A DNA stretch of 64,000 nt from Microbacterium sp. LWS13-1.2 (GCF_040144835.1 NZ_CP151632.1:2542001-2606000), one strand, 5' to 3'; numbered from the stretch's first letter, positions 1-8,605 are shown. Numbers and translations are program-made. The notes: a model not told the origin generated them from the sequence alone.

Positions 1-201
1 GGGCGAACGCTGCTGCCCATGTCGGTCGCCCGCGATACCGACGTGGCCGAGCTCACGCTGACGAACACGGCGGCGACCCGGCCGCTTCCGGCGACCGGTG
101 GCGGCGCGATCTCGCCGCTGGTCCCGATCGGCTCGGTCGCGCTGATCGCCCTCGGGGCACTGCTCGCGACACGACGGACGCAGCGCGTGCGGCGCGGCTG
201 A
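1..201 (+). CDS. C-terminal end of an LPxTG cell-wall surface protein (5' end outside window)
   Basis: The reading frame is open from the first base, so this is the tail of a larger protein. The last 40 residues form a sortase sorting signal: LPATG, then a Gly/Ala/Leu/Ile-rich hydrophobic stretch (about 20 residues) and a basic tail rich in Arg. The preceding 'TLTNTAATRPLPATGG' context is typical of a short linker before the sorting motif. In this family the sortase cleaves between Thr and Gly and links the protein to peptidoglycan, so the missing upstream part should be exported. The nature of the ectodomain cannot be judged from the 66 codons visible. The gene ends about 20 bases before a GC-rich hairpin. 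Confidence 0.85.
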   Translation, partial: GRTLLPMSVARDTDVAELTLTNTAATRPLPATGGGAISPLVPIGSVALIALGALLATRRTQRVRRG

Positions 202-220
202 TGTCAGGCGCTCCACCGTC

Positions 221-256
221 GCGAGGGCGGGGTCGGCCACGCGTGCCCGCCCTCGC
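221..256. terminator. GC-rich hairpin between convergent genes
   Basis: Perfect 11-bp inverted repeat, GCGAGGGCGGG at 221-231 and CCCGCCCTCGC at 246-256, with a 14-nt loop. It lies between the surface protein and the convergent gene ending at 301. There is no T run, so it is a terminator candidate by position and stem strength only. Confidence 0.5.
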
Positions 257-300
257 CGCGGATCAGCGCGCATGCGCCGTTGCCCACGAACGCAGACCGC

Positions 301-1182
301 CTATTCGCTGGAGTGGAACACCCCGATGCGATCGCCGTCGCGGACGAACTGCAGTGCGCTGCCGTCGGGGAAGCGCGCACGCAGCTCTTCGGGGCTGTTG
401 CTGTCGATCGCGAACTGCACGGTGGCGGGGAAGACGCCCACCCGACAGCCGGAGTAGATCGGTCCGTTCATCGACCAGGAGTTCGTGTCGGCGTCGTCGG
501 CGGGCAGCTGGTCCGTCGCGACGATCGTGAAGCAGTCGGTTCCGTTTCCGGCGGAGCTGAAGCCGCCGGCGGCCTCGAAGAGAGTGAGTCCGTAGTACTC
601 GTAGGCGGCCGAGCTCAGCCCGGCGCCGAACCAGCCCGCGGGCACGTCCACCAGCGTGTCGGGCTCGAGGGTGGCGATCTGCTCGGCACCGCTGGAGACC
701 GAGACGGGAGCCATCGATGTGATCGCATAGGTGACTCCGGCTGCGACCGTGGCGGCCACAACCACCGACAGCACCCACAGCAGTCGCGTGCGCAGGCGCA
801 GGCCGCCCTTCGGTGGCGCGGGATCGGCGCTGGTGGACGTCGAGTCCGCCTCTGCCACGAGGTGCTCGCCTGACGGCGACGCTCCGTGGCCTTCGACGTG
901 TCGCGGCGGCGGCGTCGGCTGCGGCGCGGGAACCCGGGGGGACGCAGGCTCGGCCCGCGCCGCCGGTTCGGCTCTCGCCGCTGCCGACTCGTCCTCGGCC
1001 GGCGCGGCAGGCGTGTGGACCAGTGCGGGCGCGTCGGACGCCGCCCCCGGCCGCTGGCGAGCCTCGAGTTCGTGCAGTCGTCTCAGCGCGGCCGGGTCCT
1101 GGTCGATATCCGCCGAGGGACCGTACGCGCGGGCCCGGAGTGCGCGCAGCTCGTCGAGGGTGGCAGTGTCCATCCCTTGCAT
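301..1182 (-). CDS. Single-pass membrane protein with conserved N-terminal 'DELRALRARAYG' segment
   Basis: No characterised family recognised. The 293 residues divide into a cytoplasmic N-terminal segment with the motif DELRALRARAYGPSADI, a Pro/Ala/Glu-rich linker, one membrane helix at about residues 135-158, and an extracytoplasmic domain of about 130 residues containing two Cys residues that could form a disulfide. The same architecture, the N-terminal motif and the C-terminal 'LRxRFPxGxxLQFV' segment recur in the protein at 30095-31108, so the two are paralogues. The ATG at 1182 is preceded by GATGGT (minus strand, bases 1189-1194) at a 6-nt gap, fitting a leaderless start; the in-frame ATG at 1173 is the alternative. 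Function unknown. Confidence 0.8.
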   Translation of the reverse strand: MQGMDTATLDELRALRARAYGPSADIDQDPAALRRLHELEARQRPGAASDAPALVHTPAAPAEDESAAARAEPAARAEPASPRVPAPQPTPPPRHVEGHGASPSGEHLVAEADSTSTSADPAPPKGGLRLRTRLLWVLSVVVAATVAAGVTYAITSMAPVSVSSGAEQIATLEPDTLVDVPAGWFGAGLSSAAYEYYGLTLFEAAGGFSSAGNGTDCFTIVATDQLPADDADTNSWSMNGPIYSGCRVGVFPATVQFAIDSNSPEELRARFPDGSALQFVRDGDRIGVFHSSE

Positions 1183-1254
1183 CGTGCCACCATCCGGCCG
1201 GCGCCTGTGAGGAGGAGCGGCGAACCTGGGGAGAGTGCAGAGAGGAGGGCAGCG

Positions 1255-1644
1255 TCAGTCGACGCGCTTCGGCCGGTACGTCCGGCCGAAGCTGCGCTCT
1301 GCGCCCTCGTAGATCTCGACCAGCTCCCAGTCATAGCGGCGCCCGCCGGGGACATCGAAGATGCGGGTGCCGTCGCCGAGGAACACCGGCGCGACGAAGA
1401 CCTGCAGCTCGTCGATGAGGTCGTGCTCGAGGGCCTGGCGGGCGATGTCTGCGCTGATGATCTGCACGTCCTTGTCGCCTGCTATCTCCTGCGCCCGGCG
1501 GATCGCCTCGACGACGGTGCAGTTCACCGCGACGATGGAGGCGTCGACCGCGATCTCGTGAGGACGATGCGTCAGGATGAACTCCGTTCCCGACCAGGCG
1601 CCGCCGTAGCTATCGACCACGCTGGCTCTCGCGTGGGTCGCCAC
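1255..1644 (-). pseudogene. RibD-type dihydrofolate reductase family protein, 5'-truncated remnant
   Basis: The translated segment matches the C-terminal two-thirds of RibD C-terminal/dihydrofolate-reductase-like proteins: a 'FILTHRPHE' strand, 'VNCTVVEAIRRAQEIAGDKDV', then 'ELQVFVAPVFLGDGTRIF' and the closing 'LVEIYEGA' region. These family features are recalled, not searched. The usual first 70-80 residues, with the NADPH-binding start and the 'MGRRTF'-like helix, are absent; in their place the frame runs into the opposite-strand inositol monophosphatase remnant at about 1610-1644. I infer a deletion or recombination that removed the 5' half. The nominal start codon at 1644 belongs to the other gene's sequence and is probably not a real start. 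Confidence 0.75.
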
Positions 1645-1861
1645 CGGCCAGCAGGCCGGCTACATCACCGGGGGCGATCTGCGCGGCAGCGTCCACTGGA
1701 CGGCCGGGATCGCGCTGTGCCGTGCGGCGGGCGCGGTGGTCACCAACCTCGCCGGCGACGAGCTGCACACCGGCGACCACGGCCTGGTGGCTGCCGCAGA
1801 TGCCGAGACGCACGCCTTCCTGCTCGACCGACTTCACACCGCGGACGGCGAGGCGGCGTAG
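1610..1861 (+). pseudogene. Inositol monophosphatase family, C-terminal remnant
   Basis: An open frame without a start codon encodes about 83 residues ending at TAG 1859-1861. It matches the C-terminal lobe of inositol monophosphatases: 'LALAWVATGQQAGYI', then 'VHWTAGIALCRAAGAVVTN', which corresponds to the family WDxAAG-type metal/substrate motif with the Asp replaced by Thr. All upstream catalytic parts, including the GTxNF-like and DPIDGT motifs, are missing. An in-frame TAG at 1607-1609 marks the 5' limit. It points away from the RibD-like remnant, and the two share the junction at about 1605-1640. Clearly not functional. Confidence 0.75.
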
Positions 1862-1865
1862 CGCG

Positions 1866-2339
1866 TCAGTCGCCTGCGGACTGCTCGCGGTCCTCGGCGG
1901 CCGGCGCGATCGGCGTGCGGGGTCGCCACACGACGACCTCCGTCGCCCGCCGTGCGCGAGTGCCGTGCCGCAGCGTCACGACGTTGCCGGTCGAGCCGGC
2001 GGCGAAGACCCGGGCACCGGGACGCTTCTCGAGCTCGGCGCGCATGCGGTCCTCGAGGTCGCGCACGCGACCGTGCAGCTCCTGCACACGGTTCTCGAGC
2101 TCCAGGATCCGCACGATGGCGGGCAGTCCGATGCCGTCCGCCGACATGCGGGCGACTTCGCGCAGCTGCTCGACGTGCCGGAGCGAGTACCGCCGTGAAC
2201 CGCCCTGGGTGCGGGCGGGCACGACGAGGCCCAGCCGGTCGTACTGGCGGAGGGTCTGCGGGTGCATGCCCGACAGCTCGGCGGCGACGGCGATCGCAAA
2301 GATGGGGGCATCCTCGTCGATGTCGTGCGGTTCAGCCAT
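1866..2339 (-). CDS. hspR: HspR, MerR-family heat-shock repressor
   Basis: The 157-residue protein opens with a MerR-type winged helix (about residues 10-80) containing 'HPQTLRQYDRLGLVVPART' and 'RRYSLRHVEQL', followed by a coiled-coil segment. In actinobacteria HspR binds HAIR inverted repeats and represses dnaK operons, with DnaK as co-repressor. It is the last gene of the dnaK-grpE-dnaJ-hspR order, so it should control its own operon through the operators at 6047-6122. ATG 2339 is chosen because a strong Shine-Dalgarno (AAGGAGGTG on the minus strand) lies about 6 nt upstream. A palindromic repeat copy sits in the 80-nt gap after dnaJ, which is wider than the other gaps in the operon. The C-terminal tail is basic. 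Confidence 0.93.
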   Translation of the reverse strand: MAEPHDIDEDAPIFAIAVAAELSGMHPQTLRQYDRLGLVVPARTQGGSRRYSLRHVEQLREVARMSADGIGLPAIVRILELENRVQELHGRVRDLEDRMRAELEKRPGARVFAAGSTGNVVTLRHGTRARRATEVVVWRPRTPIAPAAEDREQSAGD

Positions 2340-2364
2340 GCCCCTCACCTCCTTCTCACACACC

Positions 2365-2405
2365 CGGTCGTTGAGCGAGCGACGAACGTGGCCGCTCAAC
2401 GACCG
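2365..2405. repeat. Palindromic repeat copy A (dnaJ-hspR spacer)
   Basis: CGGTCGTTGAGCG at 2365-2377 and its perfect reverse complement at 2393-2405 enclose 15 nt. The same core recurs at 13080-13096, 17607-17644, 19437-19475, 22812-22824 and 52138-52152. As RNA this would be a stable hairpin in the dnaJ-hspR intergenic segment, about 25 nt upstream of the hspR start. Confidence 0.85.
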
Positions 2406-2419
2406 ACTTCACCATGATT

Positions 2420-3415
2420 TCAGCCCTGCGCCTTCGCCATGAGGTCGGCGCGCGGGTTCTCCTTGGGCTCGAGGCTCTGGAAGCGCTCGAGCGCCTCGCG
2501 GGCGGCGTCGTCGAGGTGCGAGGGCACCGCGACCTGCACCTCGGCGAGGAGATCGCCGGTGCCCTTGGCGGTCTCGACGCCCCTCCCCTTGACGCGCAGC
2601 ACGCGGCCGGACGGCGTGCCCGGCGCGACGCGCAGCCGCACCGGGTCGCCTCCGAGCGTGGGCACCTCGATGGTGGCGCCGAGCGCCGCCTCGGTGAACG
2701 TGACCGGCACGGTGACGCGCAGGTTGAGCCCGTCGCGGGTGAACACCGGATGCGGGCGCACCGCGACCTGCACGACGATGTCGCCGTTCTCTCCGCCGTC
2801 GGGCGACGGGCGGCCGCGACCGCGCAGACGGATCTTCTGCCCGTCCGACACCCCGGCGGGGATCTTCACCTTGAACGGCTTGCCGTCCTCACCCTGCAGC
2901 GAGATGGTCTCGCCCTTGGTCGCCGTGACGAAGTCGATCGTCGTGCGTGCCGTGACGTCAGCCCCGCGAGTCGGGCCGCCGTAGCCGCGGAAACCGCCGG
3001 TCGACTGCCCGAACCGGCCCGTGCCGAAGCCCGCACCCTGCTGCTGGTTGAACATCGCGAAGATGTCGTCGAAGTCCTCGGCGTTCTGGTACCGCGCGCC
3101 GCGGCCCTGATTGAACATCGAGAAGACGTCTTCGAAGCCGCCTGCTCCGCCCTGGCCGCCCGCGGTGAAGCGGGCACCCGAGCCCATCGCGCGGATCTGG
3201 TCGTACTCCTTGCGCTGCTCCGCATCGGAGAGCACCGAGTACGCCTCGCTGACCTCCTTGAACTTCGCTTCGGCGGCAGCGTCACCCTGATTGGAGTCGG
3301 GGTGGTACTTCCGCGCGAGCTTGCGGTACGTCTTCTTGAGGTCAGCCTCGCTGACGTCCTTCGAGACGCCGAGCACCGAGTAGAAGTCCTTGTCGAACCA
3401 GTCCTGACTGGCCAT
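2420..3415 (-). CDS. dnaJ: DnaJ-family J-domain co-chaperone without zinc fingers
   Basis: The N-terminal J domain (about residues 8-75) carries the HPD tripeptide at residues 38-40, needed to stimulate the DnaK ATPase. A Gly/Phe/Gln-rich segment (about 80-150) with repeated 'FxxMFNQ' units follows. The C-terminal half holds two beta-rich substrate-binding domains ('KIRLRGRG', 'LRVKGRG'). The four CxxCxGxG zinc motifs of classical DnaJ are absent, so this is a type II (CbpA/DnaJB-like) protein, as is common for the dnaK-linked copy in Microbacteriaceae-type operons. The ATG lies 14 nt after grpE, so it is co-transcribed with dnaK and grpE. Confidence 0.93.
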   Translation of the reverse strand: MASQDWFDKDFYSVLGVSKDVSEADLKKTYRKLARKYHPDSNQGDAAAEAKFKEVSEAYSVLSDAEQRKEYDQIRAMGSGARFTAGGQGGAGGFEDVFSMFNQGRGARYQNAEDFDDIFAMFNQQQGAGFGTGRFGQSTGGFRGYGGPTRGADVTARTTIDFVTATKGETISLQGEDGKPFKVKIPAGVSDGQKIRLRGRGRPSPDGGENGDIVVQVAVRPHPVFTRDGLNLRVTVPVTFTEAALGATIEVPTLGGDPVRLRVAPGTPSGRVLRVKGRGVETAKGTGDLLAEVQVAVPSHLDDAAREALERFQSLEPKENPRADLMAKAQG

Positions 3416-3429
3416 CGTGCTCCTTCGGG

Positions 3430-4059
3430 CTAGTCGGCAGGAACCGCGACGACGACCTTCGCCGGACGCAGCTCCACCGAGCCGAGGCGGTAGCCGATCT
3501 CGACGACCTCGAGGATCGTGGTCTCGGTCGCGCCGGGCGTCGGCACCTGGAAGATCGCCTCGTGGTGCTGCGGATCGAAGACCTCTCCGGCTGCGCCGTA
3601 GGTGGTCAGCCCCATGCGCTCGGCGACGCCGCGCAGCTTCACGGCGATCGCGGCGAACGGCGAGCCCTCTTCGAGGTCCCCGTGCTTCTCAGCGCGGTCG
3701 AGGTCGTCGAGCACCGGCAGCAGGCCCTTCGCGACCGCGCCCTGGGCGCGCTCGATCTCGACCTCGCGCTGCTCCTCGGTGCGACGGCGATAGTTGGCAT
3801 ACTCCGCCTGCAGCCGCTTGAGGTCGTTCAGCAGCGCCGACTCGAGGTCGGCCAGCACGGCGTCCTCGGCCGCGGCGTCGGCGTTCTGCGCCGAGCCGAG
3901 GATGTCGTCCACCGTCAGCTCGTCGCCCTCGTCCGGCTCTTCTCCGTCCTGCGGGACGGGGCCGGAGGCCTGTGCCTCCGACCCCTCCTCGTCAGGACGG
4001 ACCTCTTCCTCGTCGCCGGCTCCCGAGCCGGGCGTGGGGTCGTGGTCCTTGTCGGCCAT
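3430..4059 (-). CDS. grpE: GrpE nucleotide-exchange factor
   Basis: A 209-residue protein with an acidic disordered N-terminus (about 1-65), a long helix containing 'RLQAEYANYRRRTEEQREVE' characteristic of the GrpE dimerisation stalk, and a C-terminal beta domain ending 'GYRLGSVELRPAKVVVAVP'. GrpE releases ADP from DnaK. It begins 2 nt after the dnaK stop codon, which implies translational coupling. Length and motif order are normal for the family. Confidence 0.95.
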   Translation of the reverse strand: MADKDHDPTPGSGAGDEEEVRPDEEGSEAQASGPVPQDGEEPDEGDELTVDDILGSAQNADAAAEDAVLADLESALLNDLKRLQAEYANYRRRTEEQREVEIERAQGAVAKGLLPVLDDLDRAEKHGDLEEGSPFAAIAVKLRGVAERMGLTTYGAAGEVFDPQHHEAIFQVPTPGATETTILEVVEIGYRLGSVELRPAKVVVAVPAD

Positions 4060-4061
4060 GG

Positions 4062-5957
4062 TTACTTCGACTCCCCTGAGCTTGCCGAAGAGTTCTCTTC
4101 GTCTTCGTCGATGACCTCGGCGTCGACGACATCCTCGTCGGAGTTCGTCGCACCCTGGGCGTCACCGGCCTCAGGACCTGCCGCGCCATCCGGGGCCGAC
4201 TGAGCGGCCTGGCCGGAGGCGTAGATCGCCTCGCCGAGCTTGCCCTGGCTCTGGTTGAGCTTGTCGAACGCGGTCTTCACAGCCTCGTCGTCCTCGCCCG
4301 CGAGCGCGGTCTTGAGCGCGTCGACGTCGCCCTGGACCTCGGTCTTGACGTCTTCGGGAAGCTTGTCGTCGTTCTCCTTGATGAGCTTCTCGATCGAGTA
4401 CGACAGGGTCTCGGCCTGGTTGCGCACCTCGGCGGCCTCGCGGCGCTTCTTGTCTTCGGCGGCGTGCTCCTCGGCCTCGCGCACCATGCGCTCGATGTCG
4501 TCCTTCGGCAGCGACGAGCCACCGGTGATCGTCATCGACTGCTCCTTTCCGGTGCCCTTGTCCTTCGCCGAGACGTGGACGATGCCGTTCGCGTCGATGT
4601 CGAAGGTGACCTCGACCTGCGGGATGCCGCGCGGAGCCGGCGCGATGCCGGTCAGCTCGAACGTGCCCAGCGGCTTGTTGTCGCGGGTGAACTCGCGCTC
4701 GCCCTGGAAGACCTGGATGGCGACCGACGGCTGGTTGTCATCGGCGGTCGTGAAGGTCTCGCTGCGCTTGGTCGGGATGGCGGTGTTGCGCTCGATGAGC
4801 TTCGTCATGATGCCGCCCTTGGTCTCGATGCCGAGGCTCAGGGGGGTGACGTCGATCAGGAGGACGTCCTTGCGCTCGCCCTTGAGGACGCCGGCCTGCA
4901 GGGCAGCGCCCACGGCGACGACCTCGTCCGGGTTGACGCCCTTGTTGGGCTCCTTGCCGGCCTCGCGCTGGACGAGCTCCGACACCGCGGGCATGCGGGT
5001 CGAGCCGCCGACGAGCACGACGTGGTCGATGTCGGCGACCTTGATGCCGGCCTCGCGGATCACGTCTTCGAACGGCTTCTTGGTGCGGTCGAGCAGGTCC
5101 TTGGTGAGGTCCTCGAACTTGGCACGCGTGATCGTCTCGCTCAGCGACACGGGGCCCGAGTCGGTCAGCGACAGGTACGGCAGGTTGACGCTCGTCGAGG
5201 TCGACGACGAGAGTTCCTTCTTCGCCTGCTCGGCGGCCTCCTTGAGGCGCTGCAGCGCGATCTTGTCGCCCGAGACGTCGACACCGGTCGTGTCCTTGAA
5301 CTGCTTGATGAAGTAGTCGACGAGGCGCTGGTCCCAGTCGTCGCCGCCGAGGCGGTTGTCACCGGCCGTCGAGCGCACCTGGATCGTCGAGAAGTCGTCG
5401 TCCTTGCCCACCTCGAGCAGCGAGACGTCGAACGTGCCGCCACCCAGGTCGAAGACGAGGATGAGCTCGTCCTCCTTGCCCTTGTCCAGGCCGTACGCGA
5501 GCGCCGCCGCGGTGGGCTCGTTGATGATGCGCAGGACGTTGAGGCCCGCGATCTCGCCGGCCTCCTTGGTGGCCTGGCGCTCGGCGTCGTTGAAGTAGGC
5601 GGGGACCGTGATGACGGCATCCGTCACCGTGTCGCCGAGGTACTGCTCGGCGTCGCGCTTGAGCTTCTGGAGGATGCGCGCGGAGATCTCCTGCGGCGTC
5701 CACTTCTTGCCGTCGACCTCGAACGTCCAGTCGGTGCCCATGTGGCGCTTGACCGACGAGACGGTGCGGTCGACGTTGGTGACGGCCTGGCGCTTGGCGG
5801 TCTCGCCGACGAGCACCTCGCCGTCCTTGGTGAATGCGACGACCGACGGGGTCGTGCGGAAGCCCTCGGCGTTCGCGATGACCTTGGGCTCGCCGCCCTC
5901 GAGGACGCTCACGACCGAGTTGGTCGTACCGAGGTCGATTCCAACAGCACGTGCCAT
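4062..5957 (-). CDS. dnaK: Molecular chaperone DnaK (Hsp70)
   Basis: A 631-residue Hsp70. The nucleotide-binding domain begins '[13 protein letters not shown]' and includes '[15 protein letters not shown]' and '[11 protein letters not shown]'. The interdomain linker '[16 protein letters not shown]' follows, then the substrate-binding beta domain and the helical lid, ending in a Ser/Glu-rich tail. It folds client proteins with DnaJ and GrpE and, in actinobacteria, serves as co-repressor of HspR. First gene of the heat-shock operon; two HAIR operators and a sigma-70-like promoter lie within 170 nt upstream. Full length and intact. Confidence 0.97.
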   Translation of the reverse strand: MARAVGIDLGTTNSVVSVLEGGEPKVIANAEGFRTTPSVVAFTKDGEVLVGETAKRQAVTNVDRTVSSVKRHMGTDWTFEVDGKKWTPQEISARILQKLKRDAEQYLGDTVTDAVITVPAYFNDAERQATKEAGEIAGLNVLRIINEPTAAALAYGLDKGKEDELILVFDLGGGTFDVSLLEVGKDDDFSTIQVRSTAGDNRLGGDDWDQRLVDYFIKQFKDTTGVDVSGDKIALQRLKEAAEQAKKELSSSTSTSVNLPYLSLTDSGPVSLSETITRAKFEDLTKDLLDRTKKPFEDVIREAGIKVADIDHVVLVGGSTRMPAVSELVQREAGKEPNKGVNPDEVVAVGAALQAGVLKGERKDVLLIDVTPLSLGIETKGGIMTKLIERNTAIPTKRSETFTTADDNQPSVAIQVFQGEREFTRDNKPLGTFELTGIAPAPRGIPQVEVTFDIDANGIVHVSAKDKGTGKEQSMTITGGSSLPKDDIERMVREAEEHAAEDKKRREAAEVRNQAETLSYSIEKLIKENDDKLPEDVKTEVQGDVDALKTALAGEDDEAVKTAFDKLNQSQGKLGEAIYASGQAAQSAPDGAAGPEAGDAQGATNSDEDVVDAEVIDEDEENSSASSGESK

Positions 5958-6046
5958 GTGTATCTCTCCTTCATATGGACGCAGAACGGATGCCGGCGCC
6001 CGGGGTCGATGGGAAGTCTGCTCGCGTCCCCACCCCAGTCGTCGAG

Positions 6047-6067
6047 GTTGAGTCGCGATGGCTCAAC
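6047..6067 (-). promoter_or_regulatory. HAIR operator 1 (HspR-binding inverted repeat)
   Basis: GTTGAGT, 7 nt, GCTCAAC. The known actinobacterial HAIR consensus is CTTGAGT-N7-ACTCAAG, so spacing is exact and 6 of 7 positions per arm fit or nearly fit. It overlaps the -10 region of the dnaK promoter (6066-6071), a position that would block transcription. Confidence 0.85.
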
Positions 6068-6095
6068 CATACGCCCGGGGTGCGGCATCCGTCAA
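6066..6095 (-). promoter_or_regulatory. Candidate dnaK operon promoter
   Basis: On the minus strand TTGACG (bases 6090-6095) and TATGGT (6066-6071) are separated by 18 nt. The pair lies between and partly inside the two HAIR operators, about 110 nt upstream of dnaK. Confidence 0.65.
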
Positions 6096-6101
6096 ATCAA
6101 A

Positions 6102-6122
6102 GTTGATACGACGCGGCTCAAG
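6102..6122 (-). promoter_or_regulatory. HAIR operator 2 (imperfect)
   Basis: GTTGATA, 7 nt, GCTCAAG: correct N7 spacing, right arm near consensus, left arm degenerate at its last two bases. It begins 35 nt upstream of the first operator's far edge, just beyond the -35 box, so two HspR molecules could bracket the promoter. Confidence 0.7.
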
Positions 6123-6147
6123 TTGGCGTGCGGCGCGTTCAGTGCTC

Positions 6148-6909
6148 TCACCGGCACTCGCGCAGGCGATCGGCGTCGGAGAGCCCGGTGTCGACGCCCG
6201 ACAGCTTCTCGACGACGCCGACGGCGGCGGGCCAGTAGCGCGCGTAGTGCTGCGGGTCGGCGTTGACCTGGGTGCGGTGAGCGACAAGGGTCGGCGCCAG
6301 CGCCGGCCTCTCGGCGTCGGGGACGGCCTTCGCCATCGCGCGGTAGAACAGCGTGGCCGCGGTGTACGGGTCCATGCGCTGTTCACGGCTGCCCCAGCTG
6401 TCCTGCTGCTGGAACAGTCCGACCGAGGTGGTGCGGCTGCCGTCGGGATTGGTGGCGCCGCTCGTCTCCCAGTCGCCGTGGTCGAGGTTGCGCAGCGACG
6501 ACTCCCCCATGGCGGTCATGACCCCGATCGCCTGGTCGCGCGCCGAGAGGCCGAGGTCGCTGCCCGCGCCCATGATGACGGCGGCGTTGTCGAGCTGCTC
6601 CGTGTTCCATTGCGATACGGATGCCGGGGCCCCACCGGGGGCGAGGGCGAAGCTCGCGCAGTCGCCGAAGCCGCGGGCGGCGCTGCCCACGACCGTGAAG
6701 ACGGCGGCGATGCCCGCGACCGTGACGATCGCGATGGTCACGATCGCGACGATCAGTGCCGACCGCAGCCGCCGGGCACGGACTGCGGCCGCACGCCGGC
6801 GCGCGGCGGTGGAGCGGCGCCGGCCACTCGGCACGGGACGCGACGCGCTTCGCTTCTTCGCGGGAGCAGGTCGGCGCGCGCCGGCTCGTGAGGGGACGGA
6901 TCGCGCCAT
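6148..6909 (-). CDS. Membrane-anchored lysozyme/transglycosylase-like protein
   Basis: A very basic N-terminal 50 residues (Arg/Ala-rich), then one membrane helix (about 51-73, Ile/Val/Ala-rich), then an external domain. That domain has 'LGLSARDQAIGVMTAMGESSL', in which the Glu sits where lysozyme-fold muramidases have their catalytic acid, and 'TTSVGLFQQQDSWGSREQR', the GLFQ signature of such domains. This points to peptidoglycan cleavage outside the membrane; similar domains are common in actinobacterial exported proteins and phage tail lysins. The family assignment rests on motif recognition only. A GAGACT hexamer 6 nt upstream of the ATG may be a leaderless -10 box. It is followed by the minus-strand heat-shock promoter region. 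Confidence 0.75.
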   Translation of the reverse strand: MARSVPSRAGARRPAPAKKRSASRPVPSGRRRSTAARRRAAAVRARRLRSALIVAIVTIAIVTVAGIAAVFTVVGSAARGFGDCASFALAPGGAPASVSQWNTEQLDNAAVIMGAGSDLGLSARDQAIGVMTAMGESSLRNLDHGDWETSGATNPDGSRTTSVGLFQQQDSWGSREQRMDPYTAATLFYRAMAKAVPDAERPALAPTLVAHRTQVNADPQHYARYWPAAVGVVEKLSGVDTGLSDADRLRECR

Positions 6910-6946
6910 GGGGGAAGTCTCGCAGTCACACCTGGGAGCCGCCCGC

Positions 6947-8530
6947 TCACCCGAGCATCGTCCCCTCCGCGGCCTCGTTCGGCTTCGGGTCGGGCAGGCG
7001 CCGCATGCGGAACGCGTTCAGCGCGCCCAGCAGCGCAGCGAGGATGGGGATCAGCAGCGCGACCTGCAGCGCGATGTGGCGGGCTTCGGTGTTGATGCGG
7101 ACGACCTCGGCGGCGGCGGCCGGGGGCTCGTCTGCGAGGAGCTCTTCGAGGCCCGTGTTCGACATCAGCTCGGCATCCTCCTCGAGTACGGTCGCGACCT
7201 GCTCCTGCTGGTCCGCCGACAGCACCGTGCTCGAGTATGCGAGCGATGTGAACGACGCGGCGAGGGTCGCGAGCATGATGGCGCCGGCGAACGCGAGACC
7301 GAAGGAGAGCCCGAAAGACCCTGCCGCCGAGTTGACTCCGGCGGCCTCGCTGACCCGCTCGTCGGAGATCGGCGACAGGGTGTAGTTGTTGAGCTGCGAG
7401 ACGAGCAGGCCGAGGCCAGATCCGGCGATGATGAGTGGCACCGCGAGGTACCAGCCCGAGTCGGCGATCGGTACGAGGGGCACGATGGCGACGAGACCGA
7501 CGAGGGCGAGCGAGAAGCCCCTGAGGATGAGGTTCGCCGGGCGCCCCTTGCCCCGCCGGCCCGCCCAGATCGCCACCACGAACATGCTGAGCGACAGCGG
7601 TGCGATCGACAGGCCCGCCTGCAGCGCGTTGTACTCGAGCACCATCTGCAGGTAGAGCGGCAGGACGATCATCGTGCCGCCGAGCGCGATCTGCTGAAGG
7701 AGCTGCCCGCTCACCCCCGTACGGAACGGCTTCGACGAGAACAGCGCCGGGTCGAGCAGCACCGGCTTGCCCCTCTTCTTGCGCGCGTTGAGCCACCACG
7801 CGAGACCACCGAGCGCGACGACGCCGAGGCCGATCAGGAGCCCGACATAGCCGCCGCCCTCCTGCCAGACGAGGATGCCGAGCACGACGCCGCCCATGCC
7901 GACGACCGACAGCCCCGCGCCGACGAGGTCGATGGAGCGGTCGCCGTGGTACTTCACGTCCTTCACGAGACCGAGGCCCAGGAGCACCACGGCGATGATG
8001 ACGGCCTCGAGCGCGAACGCGACCCGGTACGACCAGAACGTCGTGATGAATCCGCCGAGCAGCGGGCCGACCGCCGCCGCGATGGCCGCGGACGCTCCCA
8101 CGAGCGCGTAGACGCGCTTCTGGTGATCGCCGGCGAAGTTGCCGTGGATGAGCGACTGCATCGACGGCAGGAGGAGGGATGCGCCGATGCCGCCGATCAC
8201 CGCCCAGAAGATGATGACGGTGGTCAGGCTCTGGGCGAACGTCATCGCCACCGCGCCGACCGCGTAGCCGAGGAGGCCCAGGGTGTAGGCGAGCTTGCGG
8301 CCGATGAGGTCGCCGGTCTTGCCGCCGAGCAGGATGAAGGCGGCCGACACCAGGGCTTCGAGCGCGATCGCACCCTGCACGCCGCTGGCGGTCGTGTCGA
8401 GCTCGGTCACCACCGCCGAGATCGACACGTTCATGATCGAGGTGTCGACCACGAGGACGAACATCGCCATCGCGAGAAGGATGGCGAGGCGCCCATTGAA
8501 GGCCGGCGCGGGCGGGGTATCCCCAGTCAT
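6947..8530 (-). CDS. MFS drug-efflux type transporter (14-TM, DHA2-like)
   Basis: A 527-residue polytopic protein. The first helix carries 'FVLVVDTSIMNVSISAVV', matching motif D1 of the DHA2 drug:H+ antiporter family, and 'LGGKTGDLIGRKLAYTLG' is MFS motif A. About 14 hydrophobic segments are visible, with an extended periplasmic loop near residues 430-460. Proton-driven export of toxic compounds is the usual role; the substrate is not predictable. The gene is transcribed toward the lysozyme-like gene with a 37-nt gap and has no linked regulator. Confidence 0.88.
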   Translation of the reverse strand: MTGDTPPAPAFNGRLAILLAMAMFVLVVDTSIMNVSISAVVTELDTTASGVQGAIALEALVSAAFILLGGKTGDLIGRKLAYTLGLLGYAVGAVAMTFAQSLTTVIIFWAVIGGIGASLLLPSMQSLIHGNFAGDHQKRVYALVGASAAIAAAVGPLLGGFITTFWSYRVAFALEAVIIAVVLLGLGLVKDVKYHGDRSIDLVGAGLSVVGMGGVVLGILVWQEGGGYVGLLIGLGVVALGGLAWWLNARKKRGKPVLLDPALFSSKPFRTGVSGQLLQQIALGGTMIVLPLYLQMVLEYNALQAGLSIAPLSLSMFVVAIWAGRRGKGRPANLILRGFSLALVGLVAIVPLVPIADSGWYLAVPLIIAGSGLGLLVSQLNNYTLSPISDERVSEAAGVNSAAGSFGLSFGLAFAGAIMLATLAASFTSLAYSSTVLSADQQEQVATVLEEDAELMSNTGLEELLADEPPAAAAEVVRINTEARHIALQVALLIPILAALLGALNAFRMRRLPDPKPNEAAEGTMLG

Positions 8531-8605
8531 GGACGAAGCAAACCACCCGGCGCCCCTCGAGCGCTACGGTGAGTGCGCACCCGCCGTTCACCGAAGGGCC
8601 CTACC

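Noticed and set aside
4062..4095. Repeat-like CTTCGGCAAGCTCAGG at the 3' end of dnaK
   Set aside because: Resembles the CTTCGACAGGCTCAGG module in copy F but is a single short match inside a normal coding tail, so chance is likely.
4464..6266. Plus-strand open frame of 600 codons
   Set aside because: Complement of dnaK; highly acidic Leu/Asp/Val shadow translation of a conserved gene.
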